Assembly: GCA_900314165.1 (NCBI GenBank)
Contig: OMUE01000053.1
Coordinates: forward strand, 1 to 41,261
Source: an uncultured Acidaminococcus sp.
GTDB lineage: Bacteria; Bacillota_C; Negativicutes; Acidaminococcales; Acidaminococcaceae
Length of the DNA stretch: 41,261 nucleotides
Direction: 5' to 3'
The notes beneath the pieces were generated by a model. It saw only the letters and a list, made by a program, of their open reading frames with translations, made no database searches and was not told the DNA's origin. A program made the position numbers and the translations under genes. The number at the start of each line of letters is the position of its first letter. Position 1 is the stretch's first letter. Positions 9,233 through 17,650 of the stretch are shown one piece after another.

Positions 9233-10141
9233 TTATTTCAAAGCTTCTGCACCGCCGACGATTTCGTTGATTTCTGTCGTAATGCTGGACTGCCGGACCT
9301 TCTGATAGTAGATCTGCAGCTTGTTCAGCAGGTTTTCCGCGTTATCCGTAGCCGTGCTCATGGCCGTCATCCGGGAGGCCAGTTCGCAGGCGGAGCTTTG
9401 GATCATGGCGGAGAAAATCTGGCTGCGCAGATAATACTGGGCCAGATAGGACAGCATCTTTTCCGGAGCAGGCTCAAAGACCAGCGTCGTGAAATCGCTC
9501 TTGTCCCCTTCGTCCCACACAGCCTGGGTTTCGGCTTCCAGCCGGTCCCCAGCCTTGGGCTGTACGGGCAGGATGGGCAGGACTTTCGGGATCTGGACCA
9601 TGGTGGACTTGAAATACGTATAGATCAGGTTCACTTCGTCCACTTCTCCGTGAATGAACATGGATTCTACAAAATCCGCCACTTCTTCTGCGGCTTCAAA
9701 GGTAGGCTTTTCAGAAAAGCCCGTCCAGGTTCTCACCACGTTGTAACCCCAATGGTTCAGGCCGATGCGCATCTGCTTGCCTACGGCAATAATCGGAGAC
9801 GATTCTTTGCCCCGGAGTTCTACTCCGGTAAATTTCACGATGTTGTTGTTATAAGGTCCTGCCAGGCCCTTGTCAGACCCCATGACGATGTAGGCGGTCT
9901 TGTACACAGGCCGCTTTTCCAGCAGAGGATTCTCTGCCAGATCCAGCCTGGCCATAACGGCCGGGTCACTGACAGCTTCCTGCAGCAGGGCCCGCAATTT
10001 GCTGGCATAGGGCAGGCTGGCGTCAGCCCGGGCCTGAGCCTGATGCATACGGGCCGAAGCCACCATCTGCATAGCACCGGTAATCTTGCTGATGCTGCCT
10101 ACGGTCTTCATATGAGCCCGGATACTACTGGTATTGGCCAT
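9233..10141 (-). CDS. atpG: ATP synthase F1 subunit gamma
   Basis: 302 residues; the rotor shaft of F1. The N-terminal helix has ANTSSIRAHMKTVGSISKIT and GAMQMVASARMHQA. The central domain has YIVMGSDKGLAGPYNNNI. The C-terminal helix has AMSTATDNAENLLNKLQIYY and SITTEINEIVGGAEAL. The start chosen is the ATG with GAGGGTGAG just upstream, which places it 5 nt inside the end of the atpA frame region (coupled). An in-frame upstream start would add 11 residues unlike the family. Confidence 0.96.
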   Translation of the reverse strand: MANTSSIRAHMKTVGSISKITGAMQMVASARMHQAQARADASLPYASKLRALLQEAVSDPAVMARLDLAENPLLEKRPVYKTAYIVMGSDKGLAGPYNNNIVKFTGVELRGKESSPIIAVGKQMRIGLNHWGYNVVRTWTGFSEKPTFEAAEEVADFVESMFIHGEVDEVNLIYTYFKSTMVQIPKVLPILPVQPKAGDRLEAETQAVWDEGDKSDFTTLVFEPAPEKMLSYLAQYYLRSQIFSAMIQSSACELASRMTAMSTATDNAENLLNKLQIYYQKVRQSSITTEINEIVGGAEALK

Positions 10142-10145
10142 AGGC

Positions 10146-12002
10146 TCACCCTCTTTGTTCCTTAGTCGGTACAAACAGCTTGCCGAATTCCGTCAGGGCA
10201 TCTTCCAGCTGTTCCTGGATGGCATCCGTCATCTTCTGCTCCTTGGTCAGCTGGGTCAGCATGATGGCATTATGGGTGTCCAGGTACCCCAGCATTTCAT
10301 GTTCATACCGGGTTACGTCTTCCAGAGGCACCTCATCCAGGAACCCATTGTTCACAGCGTACAGGGAAATAACCTGCTTAGCCATGCTGAGAGGCTGGTA
10401 CTGCCCCTGCTTCAGCATTTCCGTTACCCGGGCGCCTCTGTCCAGCTGGGCTTTCGTAGCCTTATCCAGGTCGGAACCGAACTGGGCGAAGGCTGCCAGT
10501 TCCCGGTATTGGGCCAGAGCCAGCCGCAGCGTACCGGCTACGGATTTCATGGCCTTCGTCTGGGCGGAGCCCCCTACACGGGACACGGACAAGCCGGCGT
10601 TGATAGCCGGACGGACACCGGAGTTAAACAGATCCGTTTCCAGATAGATCTGGCCATCCGTAATGGAAATAACGTTCGTAGGAATATAGCCGGATACGTC
10701 CCCGGCCTGAGTTTCGATAATGGGCAGAGCCGTCATGCTGCCACCGCCATGCCGTTTATTTCTCCGGCAGGCCCGTTCCAACAGACGGGAATGCAAATAG
10801 AATACGTCGCCGGGATAGGCTTCACGTCCGGGCGGACGACGAAGCAGCAGGCTCATGGCACGGTAGGCCACTGCATGCTTGCTCAGGTCATCATAGACGA
10901 TGAGCACATCCTTGCCCTGATCCATGAAGTATTCGCCTACAGCGGCGCCGGCGTACGGTGCCAGATACTGCATGGGAGCCGTATCTGCAGCCGTTGCTGC
11001 CACGATGAGCGTATAGCTGGAAGCGCCGTAGGTTTCAAAGGTATGGGCCAGCCGGGCCACAGAAGAAGCTTTCTGGCCGATAGCTACGTAAATGCAGATC
11101 ACGTCCTGTCCCTTCTGGTTCAGGATCGTATCGATGGCGATAGCCGTCTTGCCCGTGCCACGGTCCCCGATAATCAGTTCCCGCTGGCCACGGCCGATGG
11201 GTACCAGGGCATCCACAGCCTTCAGGCCCGTCTGCAACGGTACTTTTACAGGTTCACGGGCTGCAATGCCGGGAGCCTGATGTTCTATAGGATAATGGGC
11301 CACGGCCTTGATGGCCCCTTTGCCATCCAAAGGTTCGCCCAAAGGATTCACAATCCGCCCCAGGATCTCTTCCCCTACGGGGATCTCCATGACTTCGCCG
11401 GTACGGCGGACAATATCCCCTTCTTTGACCAGGTCAGCCTTGCCCAACAGTACGATGCCCACTTCATGTTCCCGCAGGTTCTGGACCATGCCGTAAATGC
11501 CGTCGTGCAAAGCCACCAGTTCGCCGCTCATGGCGCCGCCCAGACCGGATGCCGTACAGATGCCGTCGCCGACCTTCTGCACCACGCCGATTTCTTCCAG
11601 GTCCACCTGGTTCGTAAACTGCTGGACACCTTGTTGGAGAGCATCCGTCAGGCTGGTGCTCTTGCCCAGATCCTGGCTGCCCAGATGGATGGCCTGCATG
11701 ATTTCATCCATCTTTTCCAGCTGACGCTTCATGCTGGCGTCAAAGATAGAATCTTTGTACCGGACGATGACGCCGCCCACCAGGGCAGGAATCACCTGTT
11801 TGCCGGTAAACCGAACCGGTTTGCCGAATTTTTCTTGTAAAAGCTGCTGCAGCTGCTGCAAATCCTCAGCCTGTAAAGGATGGGCCGTAGACAGTGTCAG
11901 AGGAAGGACGTCCTCCCCTGCAAACAGTGCCTTATCCTCGTCCGTAATCACAAGACGATCCAGGATCTGCTTCCACAGTGCCGCTTTATTTTCACTATTC
12001 AT
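10146..12002 (-). CDS. atpA: ATP synthase delta C-terminal domain fused to subunit alpha
   Basis: 618 residues, against about 500 for normal AtpA. Residues from about 125 onward are ordinary alpha: [20 protein letters not shown], the P-loop GDRGTGKTA and [20 protein letters not shown]. Residues about 35-105 are instead the C-terminal domain of subunit delta (AtpH): [44 protein letters not shown] and LEKMDEIMQ line up with the end of E. coli delta (MAGVIIRAGDMVIDGS). No separate atpH lies between atpF and atpA; the gap is 57 nt. The delta N-terminal domain, which normally clasps the alpha N-termini, is missing. The ATG at 12002 has GGAGG 11 nt upstream; a TTG at 12029 is an alternative start. 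The reading frame is continuous with no sign of frameshift. Confidence 0.95.
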   Translation of the reverse strand: MNSENKAALWKQILDRLVITDEDKALFAGEDVLPLTLSTAHPLQAEDLQQLQQLLQEKFGKPVRFTGKQVIPALVGGVIVRYKDSIFDASMKRQLEKMDEIMQAIHLGSQDLGKSTSLTDALQQGVQQFTNQVDLEEIGVVQKVGDGICTASGLGGAMSGELVALHDGIYGMVQNLREHEVGIVLLGKADLVKEGDIVRRTGEVMEIPVGEEILGRIVNPLGEPLDGKGAIKAVAHYPIEHQAPGIAAREPVKVPLQTGLKAVDALVPIGRGQRELIIGDRGTGKTAIAIDTILNQKGQDVICIYVAIGQKASSVARLAHTFETYGASSYTLIVAATAADTAPMQYLAPYAGAAVGEYFMDQGKDVLIVYDDLSKHAVAYRAMSLLLRRPPGREAYPGDVFYLHSRLLERACRRNKRHGGGSMTALPIIETQAGDVSGYIPTNVISITDGQIYLETDLFNSGVRPAINAGLSVSRVGGSAQTKAMKSVAGTLRLALAQYRELAAFAQFGSDLDKATKAQLDRGARVTEMLKQGQYQPLSMAKQVISLYAVNNGFLDEVPLEDVTRYEHEMLGYLDTHNAIMLTQLTKEQKMTDAIQEQLEDALTEFGKLFVPTKEQRG

Positions 12003-12059
12003 TGAATGTACTGCCTCCACAGTTCCCAAGAGAACTTTCTAGTACAACTTCAAGGCCCT

Positions 12060-12551
12060 TTATTTCTGCTTTTGGGCCAGAGTTTCGTCCGTTACTTTTG
12101 CCACGAGAGCCTGATCTTCTGCAGAAGTCAGTTTCTGTTCCAGCACCCGGCCGGCAATTTCCGTGCTCAGGGCAATGATCTGTTCCCGGACTTCCAGCAG
12201 AGCTTTCTTCTTTTCCAATTCTACCGTTTCCCGTCCGGAAGCCAGCAGTTCTTCCCGTTCCTTTTGGGCATTCGTCAGGGCTTCGTCCCGGATCTGCTGA
12301 GCCATGGCATTAGCCTGAGCTACGATATCATTGGCTTCCTTTTTAGCGTTTTGCAGCTGCTTAGCATATTCCACCTTCATGGCTTCTGCTTCTTTACGGG
12401 CATGATCAGCGGCATCCATATCTTTCACGATGCGGACCCGGCGGTCTTCCATAGCCTTCAGCAGAGGCTTATAAGCGAATTTGGCCAACACCCAGAGCAG
12501 GATGATGAAGTTCACAATCTGTGCAATCAGGGTATAGTTGATACTTACCAT
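12060..12551 (-). CDS. atpF: ATP synthase Fo subunit b
   Basis: 163 residues, normal length. One N-terminal membrane helix (about 5-25, NYTLIAQIVNFIILLWVLAK) is followed by FAYKPLLKAMEDRRVRI and a long charged helix rich in A, E, K and Q that forms the peripheral stalk. It ends with the short C-terminal segment that in other enzymes contacts delta. Unlike mycobacteria, b is not fused to delta here; the delta piece is on alpha. It lies 45 nt after atpE and 57 nt before atpA. Confidence 0.95.
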   Translation of the reverse strand: MVSINYTLIAQIVNFIILLWVLAKFAYKPLLKAMEDRRVRIVKDMDAADHARKEAEAMKVEYAKQLQNAKKEANDIVAQANAMAQQIRDEALTNAQKEREELLASGRETVELEKKKALLEVREQIIALSTEIAGRVLEQKLTSAEDQALVAKVTDETLAQKQK

Positions 12552-12596
12552 TCCCCTACACTTCCTTTCTTCCCCGTTGGGGACTTGACCAGCCGA

Positions 12597-12854
12597 TTAT
12601 TTTACGAAGGGGTTGGCAAATACCAGAACGATGGCGATAACGGAAGCGATAATAGGAATGGATTCTACCAGGCCGATACCGATCAGCATGTTCACCTGGA
12701 AGCTGCCGGATTGTTCAGGCTGACGAGCCATGCATTCCAGAGCTTTCGTAGCTACGGAGGAGTCGCCCCGGGTAGCGGCAAAGGAAGCGCCGATACCGAT
12801 CAGTGCGGCGCCGATGATGGAGGCTACAATAATAATCGTGTTGCTGTCTAACAT
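12597..12854 (-). CDS. atpE: ATP synthase Fo subunit c, two-carboxylate type
   Basis: 85 residues forming a hairpin of two membrane helices joined by the polar loop ARQPE. The ion-binding glutamate is E64 in GLVESIPIIAS. Aspartate 31 (ATRGDSSVATK) falls exactly where Ilyobacter tartaricus has the Na+ ligand Q32 and Fusobacterium nucleatum has its second carboxylate E32 (spacing 33 to the helix-2 glutamate in all). S65 matches Na+ ligand S66, but the tyrosine of classical Na+ rings is isoleucine. Ion choice is therefore open. The second ATG is used as start (AAAGGA 8 nt before); upstream in-frame codons do not fit the family. Confidence 0.93.
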   Translation of the reverse strand: MLDSNTIIIVASIIGAALIGIGASFAATRGDSSVATKALECMARQPEQSGSFQVNMLIGIGLVESIPIIASVIAIVLVFANPFVK

Positions 12855-12937
12855 GTTTAACATCCTTTCTTTTTCGCAAGGTTTATGGCGGAAGTCCGTC
12901 CCGCGGACCACTAACGTCTAATATCTAACGTCTATTC

Positions 12938-13642
12938 TTATTCGTGATTCACCTGTTTGAAGATCGGGGCCAGGGCGATGACCGTCAGCATAGTGAAGAT
13001 AAAGGCCTGGAGGAACCCGATGATCAGGCTGAAGCCGATCCAGATATTCGGAATGACGAAGGGCACCAGTTTGTACAGCACAGCCAGCAGGATTTCACCG
13101 GCCAGGATGTTACCGAACAGACGGAGGGCCATGGTCACAGGTTTGGACAATTCTTCAATGATGTTCAGGGGCAGCATGAGGGCAAAAGGAGAAATCAGAT
13201 GCTTGAAATACTTCGGCCCCTGCTGGATGACCCCGATAATATACGTAGTGACGGAAACCGTAATGGACAGCCCCAGAGCCACGTTGATATCGTTGGTCGG
13301 AGAAGACAGATGGACGCCGATGGAGGGCATCAGGCCCAGTTCGTTGCCAATGAAGATGTACAGGAACAAGGTGATGATGAATGGGGCTACCATCCGTCTT
13401 CCTGCTACACCTAAGTTGGCTTCCATGAGTTTGTTCAACCACTCAATGAACATTTCCAGCAGATTCTGGATTCCGTAAGGGATTTTCTGCACCCGGCGGG
13501 TGGCCGCAAAGACGATGGCAAACACGATCGCCATGGTCAGCCAGGACATATAGATGGTCTGCATATTCAGGGATATCCCTGGCACTACTTCCTGGGTACC
13601 GTACTCAATGATGCCGGTACCGGCAGCTTCGGCAATTCCCAT
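12938..13642 (-). CDS. atpB: ATP synthase Fo subunit a
   Basis: 234 residues, integral membrane. The essential arginine is R174 in SKPVTMALRLFGNILAGE. Other conserved parts are NLLEMFIEWLN, FIGNELGLMPS and the C-terminal GFLQAFIFTMLTVIAL. It forms the ion half-channels against the c-ring. GGAAGTGAT precedes the ATG. It is the first core Fo gene after atpI; a short gap containing CTAACGTCTAA words separates it from atpE. Confidence 0.96.
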   Translation of the reverse strand: MGIAEAAGTGIIEYGTQEVVPGISLNMQTIYMSWLTMAIVFAIVFAATRRVQKIPYGIQNLLEMFIEWLNKLMEANLGVAGRRMVAPFIITLFLYIFIGNELGLMPSIGVHLSSPTNDINVALGLSITVSVTTYIIGVIQQGPKYFKHLISPFALMLPLNIIEELSKPVTMALRLFGNILAGEILLAVLYKLVPFVIPNIWIGFSLIIGFLQAFIFTMLTVIALAPIFKQVNHE

Positions 13643-13657
13643 ACATAGATCACTTCC

Positions 13658-14053
13658 TTACTTTTTTATTTTTATATGATACATAGCCATATAAATGACA
13701 ATGGTCACATTGAAGATCACAAAGCCCAACATCACCAGTACAGGCTGCCAGCGGGCTTTGAGGGCCAACAGCGTCAGGCACAGCAGCCAGCCCATCCGGG
13801 TGAACATCATCCGGCGCATATACAGGGCGGCTTTTTCCGGGGGCTTCTGCATGCCCCTATAAATACCCCACAGGATCAGGAAGCTGTCGCCCAGCCCGGA
13901 AGCCGCACCCAGCAGCCAGCCGGGACTAAACCGGCCCAGGACCAGGGCCGCTACCAACAGCACCAGGGCCAGCAGGAGCTGGTGGCGGTAAATCCGCCAC
14001 AACTGCCGGGCTAATTCCTGTTCCACAGGGGATGGTAATCTATTCCGTCTCAT
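13658..14053 (-). CDS. atpI: ATP synthase subunit I-like membrane protein
   Basis: 131 residues with about four hydrophobic segments (LLLALVLLVAALVLG; WLLGAASGLGDSFLILWGIY; WLLCLTLLALK; VMLGFVIFNVTIVIYMA). Pattern, size and place directly upstream of atpB match the AtpI family, which assists c-ring assembly or Mg2+ supply in other bacteria. Sequence conservation in this family is low, so position carries much of the call. The ribosome site is weak (CGGTTCCGGGT), and the gene begins 12 nt after the wecB stop, suggesting coupling. Confidence 0.75.
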   Translation of the reverse strand: MRRNRLPSPVEQELARQLWRIYRHQLLLALVLLVAALVLGRFSPGWLLGAASGLGDSFLILWGIYRGMQKPPEKAALYMRRMMFTRMGWLLCLTLLALKARWQPVLVMLGFVIFNVTIVIYMAMYHIKIKK

Positions 14054-14065
14054 ACCCGGAACCGT

Positions 14066-15229
14066 TTATTTTTTATCTGCCTGGAACTCAGGTTCCTGTT
14101 CCACAGGATAGCCATGGGCGTGCAGCAGATATTTCACGATCCGTTCGGAAGCCCGGCCGTCGCCATAAGGGTTCACCGCTTCGGACATGGATTTGTAATA
14201 CTTCTCGTCTCCCAGCAGGCGGCTGGTGGCTGCGTACACATCTTCCTTGCCCGTGCCGATGAGCTTTACGGTGCCTGCCGTAACGGCTTCCGGCCGTTCC
14301 GTCGTATTGCGCAGCACCAGCACCGGTTTACCCAGGGCAGGTGCTTCCTCCTGGATACCGCCGGAGTCCGTCAGGACGATATCCACCTTGGCCATCAGGT
14401 TGGCAAAGGGTTCATAATCCATGGGTTCCAGCAGATGGACTCTGGGCATCTTGCCCAGCACCGCTTCTGCCACTTCCCGGACCTTCGGGTTCTTGTGCAT
14501 GGGGAAGATGGCTTCCGCTTCCGGATGGTCCTTCAGCACTTCCTTCAGGGCTTGGTACACATGGCGCATGGGCGCTCCCAGGTTTTCCCGTCTGTGGGTG
14601 GTCATGAGGATCAGTTTATGGTCGCTGCGGATGGCTTCTTCCAGTTTCGGGTTATGGAAATCAAAGTCCGGCCGGACCGTAGCCTGCAGGGCATCGATAA
14701 CCGTATTGCCCGTCACGTAGATATTTTCTTCTTTAATGTTTTCCTTCAGCAGGTTGGCCTTGGCATTGGACGTCGGTGCAAAATGGAAGTCCGTCATGGC
14801 CGCCGTCAGTTTCCGGTTCATTTCTTCCGGGAACGGAGAAAACTTGTTGCCGGTCCGCAGGCCTGCTTCCACATGGCCAACGGGAATCTGGCTGTAGAAG
14901 GATGCCAGGGCTCCCACAAAGGTCGTGGTCGTATCCCCATGAACCAGTACCAGATCCGGTTTTGCTTCTTCCAGCACCTGCTTCAGGCCCATCAGGGCAC
15001 GGCTGGTCACATCGTACAAGGTCTGGCCTGCCGTCATAATGTTCAGGTCATATTCCGGCGTAATGTGGAACAGTTCCAGCACCTGGTCCAGCATTTCCCG
15101 ATGCTGGGCCGTCACAGCCACAATGGGTTCCAGATATTCCGGGTACTTTTTCATTTCCAGTACCAGCGGGCACATTTTAATAGCCTCAGGCCGGGTACCG
15201 AAAATCGTCATCACTTTTAATTTTTCCAT
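14066..15229 (-). CDS. wecB: UDP-N-acetylglucosamine 2-epimerase (non-hydrolysing)
   Basis: 387 residues. It interconverts UDP-GlcNAc and UDP-ManNAc in the cytoplasm, feeding envelope polysaccharide. Family motifs are MTIFGTRPEAIKMCPLV at the N-terminus, VHGDTTTTFVGALASFYSQI, VGHVEAGLRTGNKFSPFPEE, LMTTHRRENLG, LTDSGGIQEEAPALGKPVLV and RNTTERPEAV. ATG at 15229 with GGGG 9 nt upstream is preferred over an in-frame TTG seven codons earlier. It sits between the TagO/WecA-like transferase and atpI in one transcript. Confidence 0.95.
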   Translation of the reverse strand: MEKLKVMTIFGTRPEAIKMCPLVLEMKKYPEYLEPIVAVTAQHREMLDQVLELFHITPEYDLNIMTAGQTLYDVTSRALMGLKQVLEEAKPDLVLVHGDTTTTFVGALASFYSQIPVGHVEAGLRTGNKFSPFPEEMNRKLTAAMTDFHFAPTSNAKANLLKENIKEENIYVTGNTVIDALQATVRPDFDFHNPKLEEAIRSDHKLILMTTHRRENLGAPMRHVYQALKEVLKDHPEAEAIFPMHKNPKVREVAEAVLGKMPRVHLLEPMDYEPFANLMAKVDIVLTDSGGIQEEAPALGKPVLVLRNTTERPEAVTAGTVKLIGTGKEDVYAATSRLLGDEKYYKSMSEAVNPYGDGRASERIVKYLLHAHGYPVEQEPEFQADKK

Positions 15230-15246
15230 ACTTTTTCGCCCCTGTT

Positions 15247-16260
15247 TCAAGTTCTATCCTGCAGAATACCGATTTTTTTCGCTCCAATAAAGATAATGGC
15301 TAAAAGGATTACCAATAAGACAATGGCATAAATGCCTTCTACTTCTGTCAGCAGTACGGCCGTCAGGCAAAGGCCGGCACTGATGAGATACATAAAGATC
15401 ACGGCCTGCCGCTGGCTGAAGCCCATGGCCAGCAGGCGGTGGTGGATATGGCCCTTGTCCGGGCTGAAGATGGGATGACCATTCTTATAGCGCCGCACAA
15501 TGGCAAAAGCCGTATCCATAATGGGCAGGCCCAAGGCAATGGCCGGCACCAACAGTGCTACGGTAGCAGCACTCTTGACTGCCCCAAAGATGGAAATGGC
15601 TGCCAGCATATAGCCCAAAAACAGGCTTCCCGTATCCCCCATGAAGATGGTGGCCGGATTGAAATTATAACGGATAAAGCCGATGATGCCCCCGGCCAGA
15701 GCTGCTGTCAGCACAGCTACCGGATACATGCCCTGCTGCAGGGCTACCATAATGACGGTCACAGAAGCGATGGCCGATACACCGGCTGCCAGGCCGTCCA
15801 GGCCGTCGATCAGGTTGACGACGTTGGTCAGGCTGACAATCCAGAACACCGTAAAGGGAATGGAAAGATAGTTTAGATAGAAATAGCCGCCCCAGGGATT
15901 GTTCAGCCATTCTATCCGGATGCCAAAGGCCACCGGCACCAGCGCGGCTACAATCTGGCCTACCAGTTTTACCTTGGCGGCCAGCTGGAACATATCGTCC
16001 GCAATCCCTACAGCAGCAATAACAACCCCGCCTAAAAGGATTCCTGCCACGTCCTTGGTCAATTCCATGCACACAAGGGCTGATGTCATAAAGCCGATTA
16101 CGATGGCCAATCCTCCCATGCGGGGCATAATCTTATGATGAACTTTGCGGGCGTTGGGTTTATCCACAGCACCAACCCGAAACGCTAATTTTTTTACAAA
16201 AGGCGTCAACACCCAGCTGATGACTAAAGAGATGAGGAGCGCCAGTAAATAACTCTTCAC
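15247..16260 (-). CDS. Undecaprenyl-phosphate GlcNAc-1-phosphate transferase (WecA/TagO family)
   Basis: 337 residues with about ten or eleven membrane helices. It should transfer a sugar-1-phosphate from a UDP-sugar to undecaprenyl phosphate, starting envelope glycan or teichoic-type polymer synthesis. Motifs are DKPNARKVHHKIMPRMGG, VVNLIDGLDGLAAG, FMGDTGSLFLGYM and HIHHRLLAMGFSQRQ. The GTG at 16260 is chosen: AGAAAGG lies 8 nt upstream, and the alternative GTG at 16302 would lie almost at the transcription start predicted from the promoter at 16315-16343. WecB follows by 17 nt, fitting a UDP-GlcNAc/ManNAc pathway. Confidence 0.92.
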   Translation of the reverse strand: MKSYLLALLISLVISWVLTPFVKKLAFRVGAVDKPNARKVHHKIMPRMGGLAIVIGFMTSALVCMELTKDVAGILLGGVVIAAVGIADDMFQLAAKVKLVGQIVAALVPVAFGIRIEWLNNPWGGYFYLNYLSIPFTVFWIVSLTNVVNLIDGLDGLAAGVSAIASVTVIMVALQQGMYPVAVLTAALAGGIIGFIRYNFNPATIFMGDTGSLFLGYMLAAISIFGAVKSAATVALLVPAIALGLPIMDTAFAIVRRYKNGHPIFSPDKGHIHHRLLAMGFSQRQAVIFMYLISAGLCLTAVLLTEVEGIYAIVLLVILLAIIFIGAKKIGILQDRT

Positions 16261-16314
16261 AGATTTACCTTTCTGCGGAACTCCGCCTAAAAATTCTTTC
16301 ACTGATACAGAATA

Positions 16315-16343
16315 ATTATAGTACAGAATAAGGAAATCTACAA
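16315..16343 (-). promoter_or_regulatory. Promoter of the tagO-wecB-atp run
   Basis: On the minus strand TTGTAG, 17 nt, TATAAT. It is the only strong promoter I find upstream of this run, so glycan genes and ATP synthase may share one transcript. It faces away from the CHR gene promoter at 16414. Confidence 0.75.
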
Positions 16344-16413
16344 TTTCTTTATCTTTTATAGGGGATTAAATTTTTTCCCTATAGGCCGGGCAGATTTTGC
16401 TGCTTTTCCTCTA

Positions 16414-16442
16414 TTTACACAAAGTCCTGAGGGTGGTACACT
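16414..16442 (+). promoter_or_regulatory. Promoter of the first CHR gene
   Basis: TTTACA, 17-nt spacer, TACACT, followed by CATTC and GGGGAGGTG before the ATG. The same arrangement, with identical hexamers and spacing, stands in front of the second CHR gene. Confidence 0.75.
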
Positions 16443-16468
16443 TTAGCCATTCCCGGGGAGGTGCTGGC

Positions 16469-17011
16469 ATGCATGAACTATTCCTATTATTTATAACGTT
16501 TGCAAAAATCGGTGCCGTGACCTTTGGCGGCGGTATTGCCATGCTGCCCCTGATCCAGCTGGAAGTTGTGGAAAAGCATCACTGGATTACGGAAGAAGAA
16601 TTGATCGACTTTTATGCCATCAGCCGCTGCACGCCCGGCGTAGTCATCGTCAACACGGCCACCCACATCGGGGCCAGGATCAGAGGCGTCCCCGGTGCCA
16701 TCTTTACTACGCTGGGAGCCGTTCTGCCTTCTCTGATTACGATTTCCCTGGTTGCGTCCGTATTAAGCAATTTTGCTCAGCTTCCTGCTGTGAAGGACGC
16801 CTTTGTAGGTCTCCGGATCTGTGCCTGGGTCCTGATTTTCAACGCCATTCGCAAGATCATCAGGGCCGGTGTGGTTGACTGGGTAACATTTAGTATCGCG
16901 GCAGCCGTCTTCCTGCTCAGCATCCTGACGGATCTTTCTTCTGCCGTCCTTGTCGTCACAGCAGGCTTCATCGGACTGGCCATTAAAAAAGCCAAGGGTG
17001 ATTTGAAGTAG
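16469..17011 (+). CDS. CHR-family (chromate transporter-like) half-size membrane protein 1
   Basis: 180 residues, one CHR domain of about six membrane helices. Hallmarks are FAKIGAVTFGGGIAML, CTPGVVIVNTATHIG and GAVLPSLITISLVAS. Full-length ChrA proteins have two such domains; short ones work as pairs. Here the usual PGP is PGV. The ATG follows GGGGAGGTG. Families of this kind move chromate, but in anaerobic gut bacteria the natural substrate is unknown. It is most similar within the window to the next gene, with which it also shares promoter and ribosome-site sequence. Confidence 0.88.
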   Translation: MHELFLLFITFAKIGAVTFGGGIAMLPLIQLEVVEKHHWITEEELIDFYAISRCTPGVVIVNTATHIGARIRGVPGAIFTTLGAVLPSLITISLVASVLSNFAQLPAVKDAFVGLRICAWVLIFNAIRKIIRAGVVDWVTFSIAAAVFLLSILTDLSSAVLVVTAGFIGLAIKKAKGDLK

Positions 17012-17055
17012 ATTGCTTCTATTTATAGGATGGAAAATCTATACCTTTCTTTCTC

Positions 17056-17084
17056 TTTACACCTGCACTTTTGGGTGTTACACT
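17056..17084 (+). promoter_or_regulatory. Promoter of the second CHR gene
   Basis: TTTACA, 17-nt spacer, TACACT, then CATTC and TTGGAGGTG, a clear sister of the promoter at 16414-16442. It lies wholly between the first and second CHR genes. Confidence 0.75.
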
Positions 17085-17110
17085 TGAATCATTCTATTGG
17101 AGGTGTTTCC

Positions 17111-17650
17111 ATGAACGAATATGTGAAACTCTTTACCGCCTTTGCCAAAATAGGTGCGTTTACCTTTGGCGGTGGGTATGCCATGCTGCCAATGCTGCAG
17201 GCTGAAGTCGTTGAAAAGCATAAATGGGCTACGGAAGAAGAAATAGCTGACTACTTTGCCATCGGTCAGTGCACTCCCGGGGTCATCGCCGTCAATACAG
17301 CTACCTTCGTAGGTGTCAAAGAGAAAGGAAACCTGGGCGGCATCGTCGCCACGCTCGGTGTAACGTTCCCGTCCCTGGTCATCATCAGCATTATTGCCGC
17401 ATTCTTAAGCAATTTTGCAGATATCCAGGCTGTGAAAGATGCCTTTGGGGGCATCCGGGTATGCGTCTGTGTCTTGATTTTTAATGCTGTCAAGAAGCTG
17501 GCCGTAAAAGCCGTTATCGATAAATTGACGGTTTGCTTATTCCTGGTCATCATGCTGGTGAATATCCTGACGGATATTTCTCCTGCCTATCTTGTCATCA
17601 TCGCCGGCCTCATCGGCCTGGGTGCCAAAAAAGCAGGAGGTGAGCTGTAA
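17111..17650 (+). CDS. CHR-family (chromate transporter-like) half-size membrane protein 2
   Basis: 179 residues, one CHR domain: FAKIGAFTFGGGYAMLPM, EVVEKHKWATEEEIADYF, CTPGVIAVNTATFVG, LGVTFPSLVIISI. It is closely related to protein 1 (VEKH.W.TEEE, LSNFA....VKDAF.G.R shared), so a recent tandem duplication is likely. It has its own promoter. The start ATG follows GGAGGTG. Its stop overlaps the start of gene 3 (TGTAATG), so those two are translationally coupled and probably form a heteromer. Confidence 0.88.
   Translation: MNEYVKLFTAFAKIGAFTFGGGYAMLPMLQAEVVEKHKWATEEEIADYFAIGQCTPGVIAVNTATFVGVKEKGNLGGIVATLGVTFPSLVIISIIAAFLSNFADIQAVKDAFGGIRVCVCVLIFNAVKKLAVKAVIDKLTVCLFLVIMLVNILTDISPAYLVIIAGLIGLGAKKAGGEL

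Noticed and set aside
10146..12002. The delta-alpha fusion as an assembly or frameshift artefact
   Set aside because: The frame is continuous over the junction, both halves keep their conserved residues, there is no leftover delta N-terminal sequence before the start, and the gap to atpF is only 57 nt.
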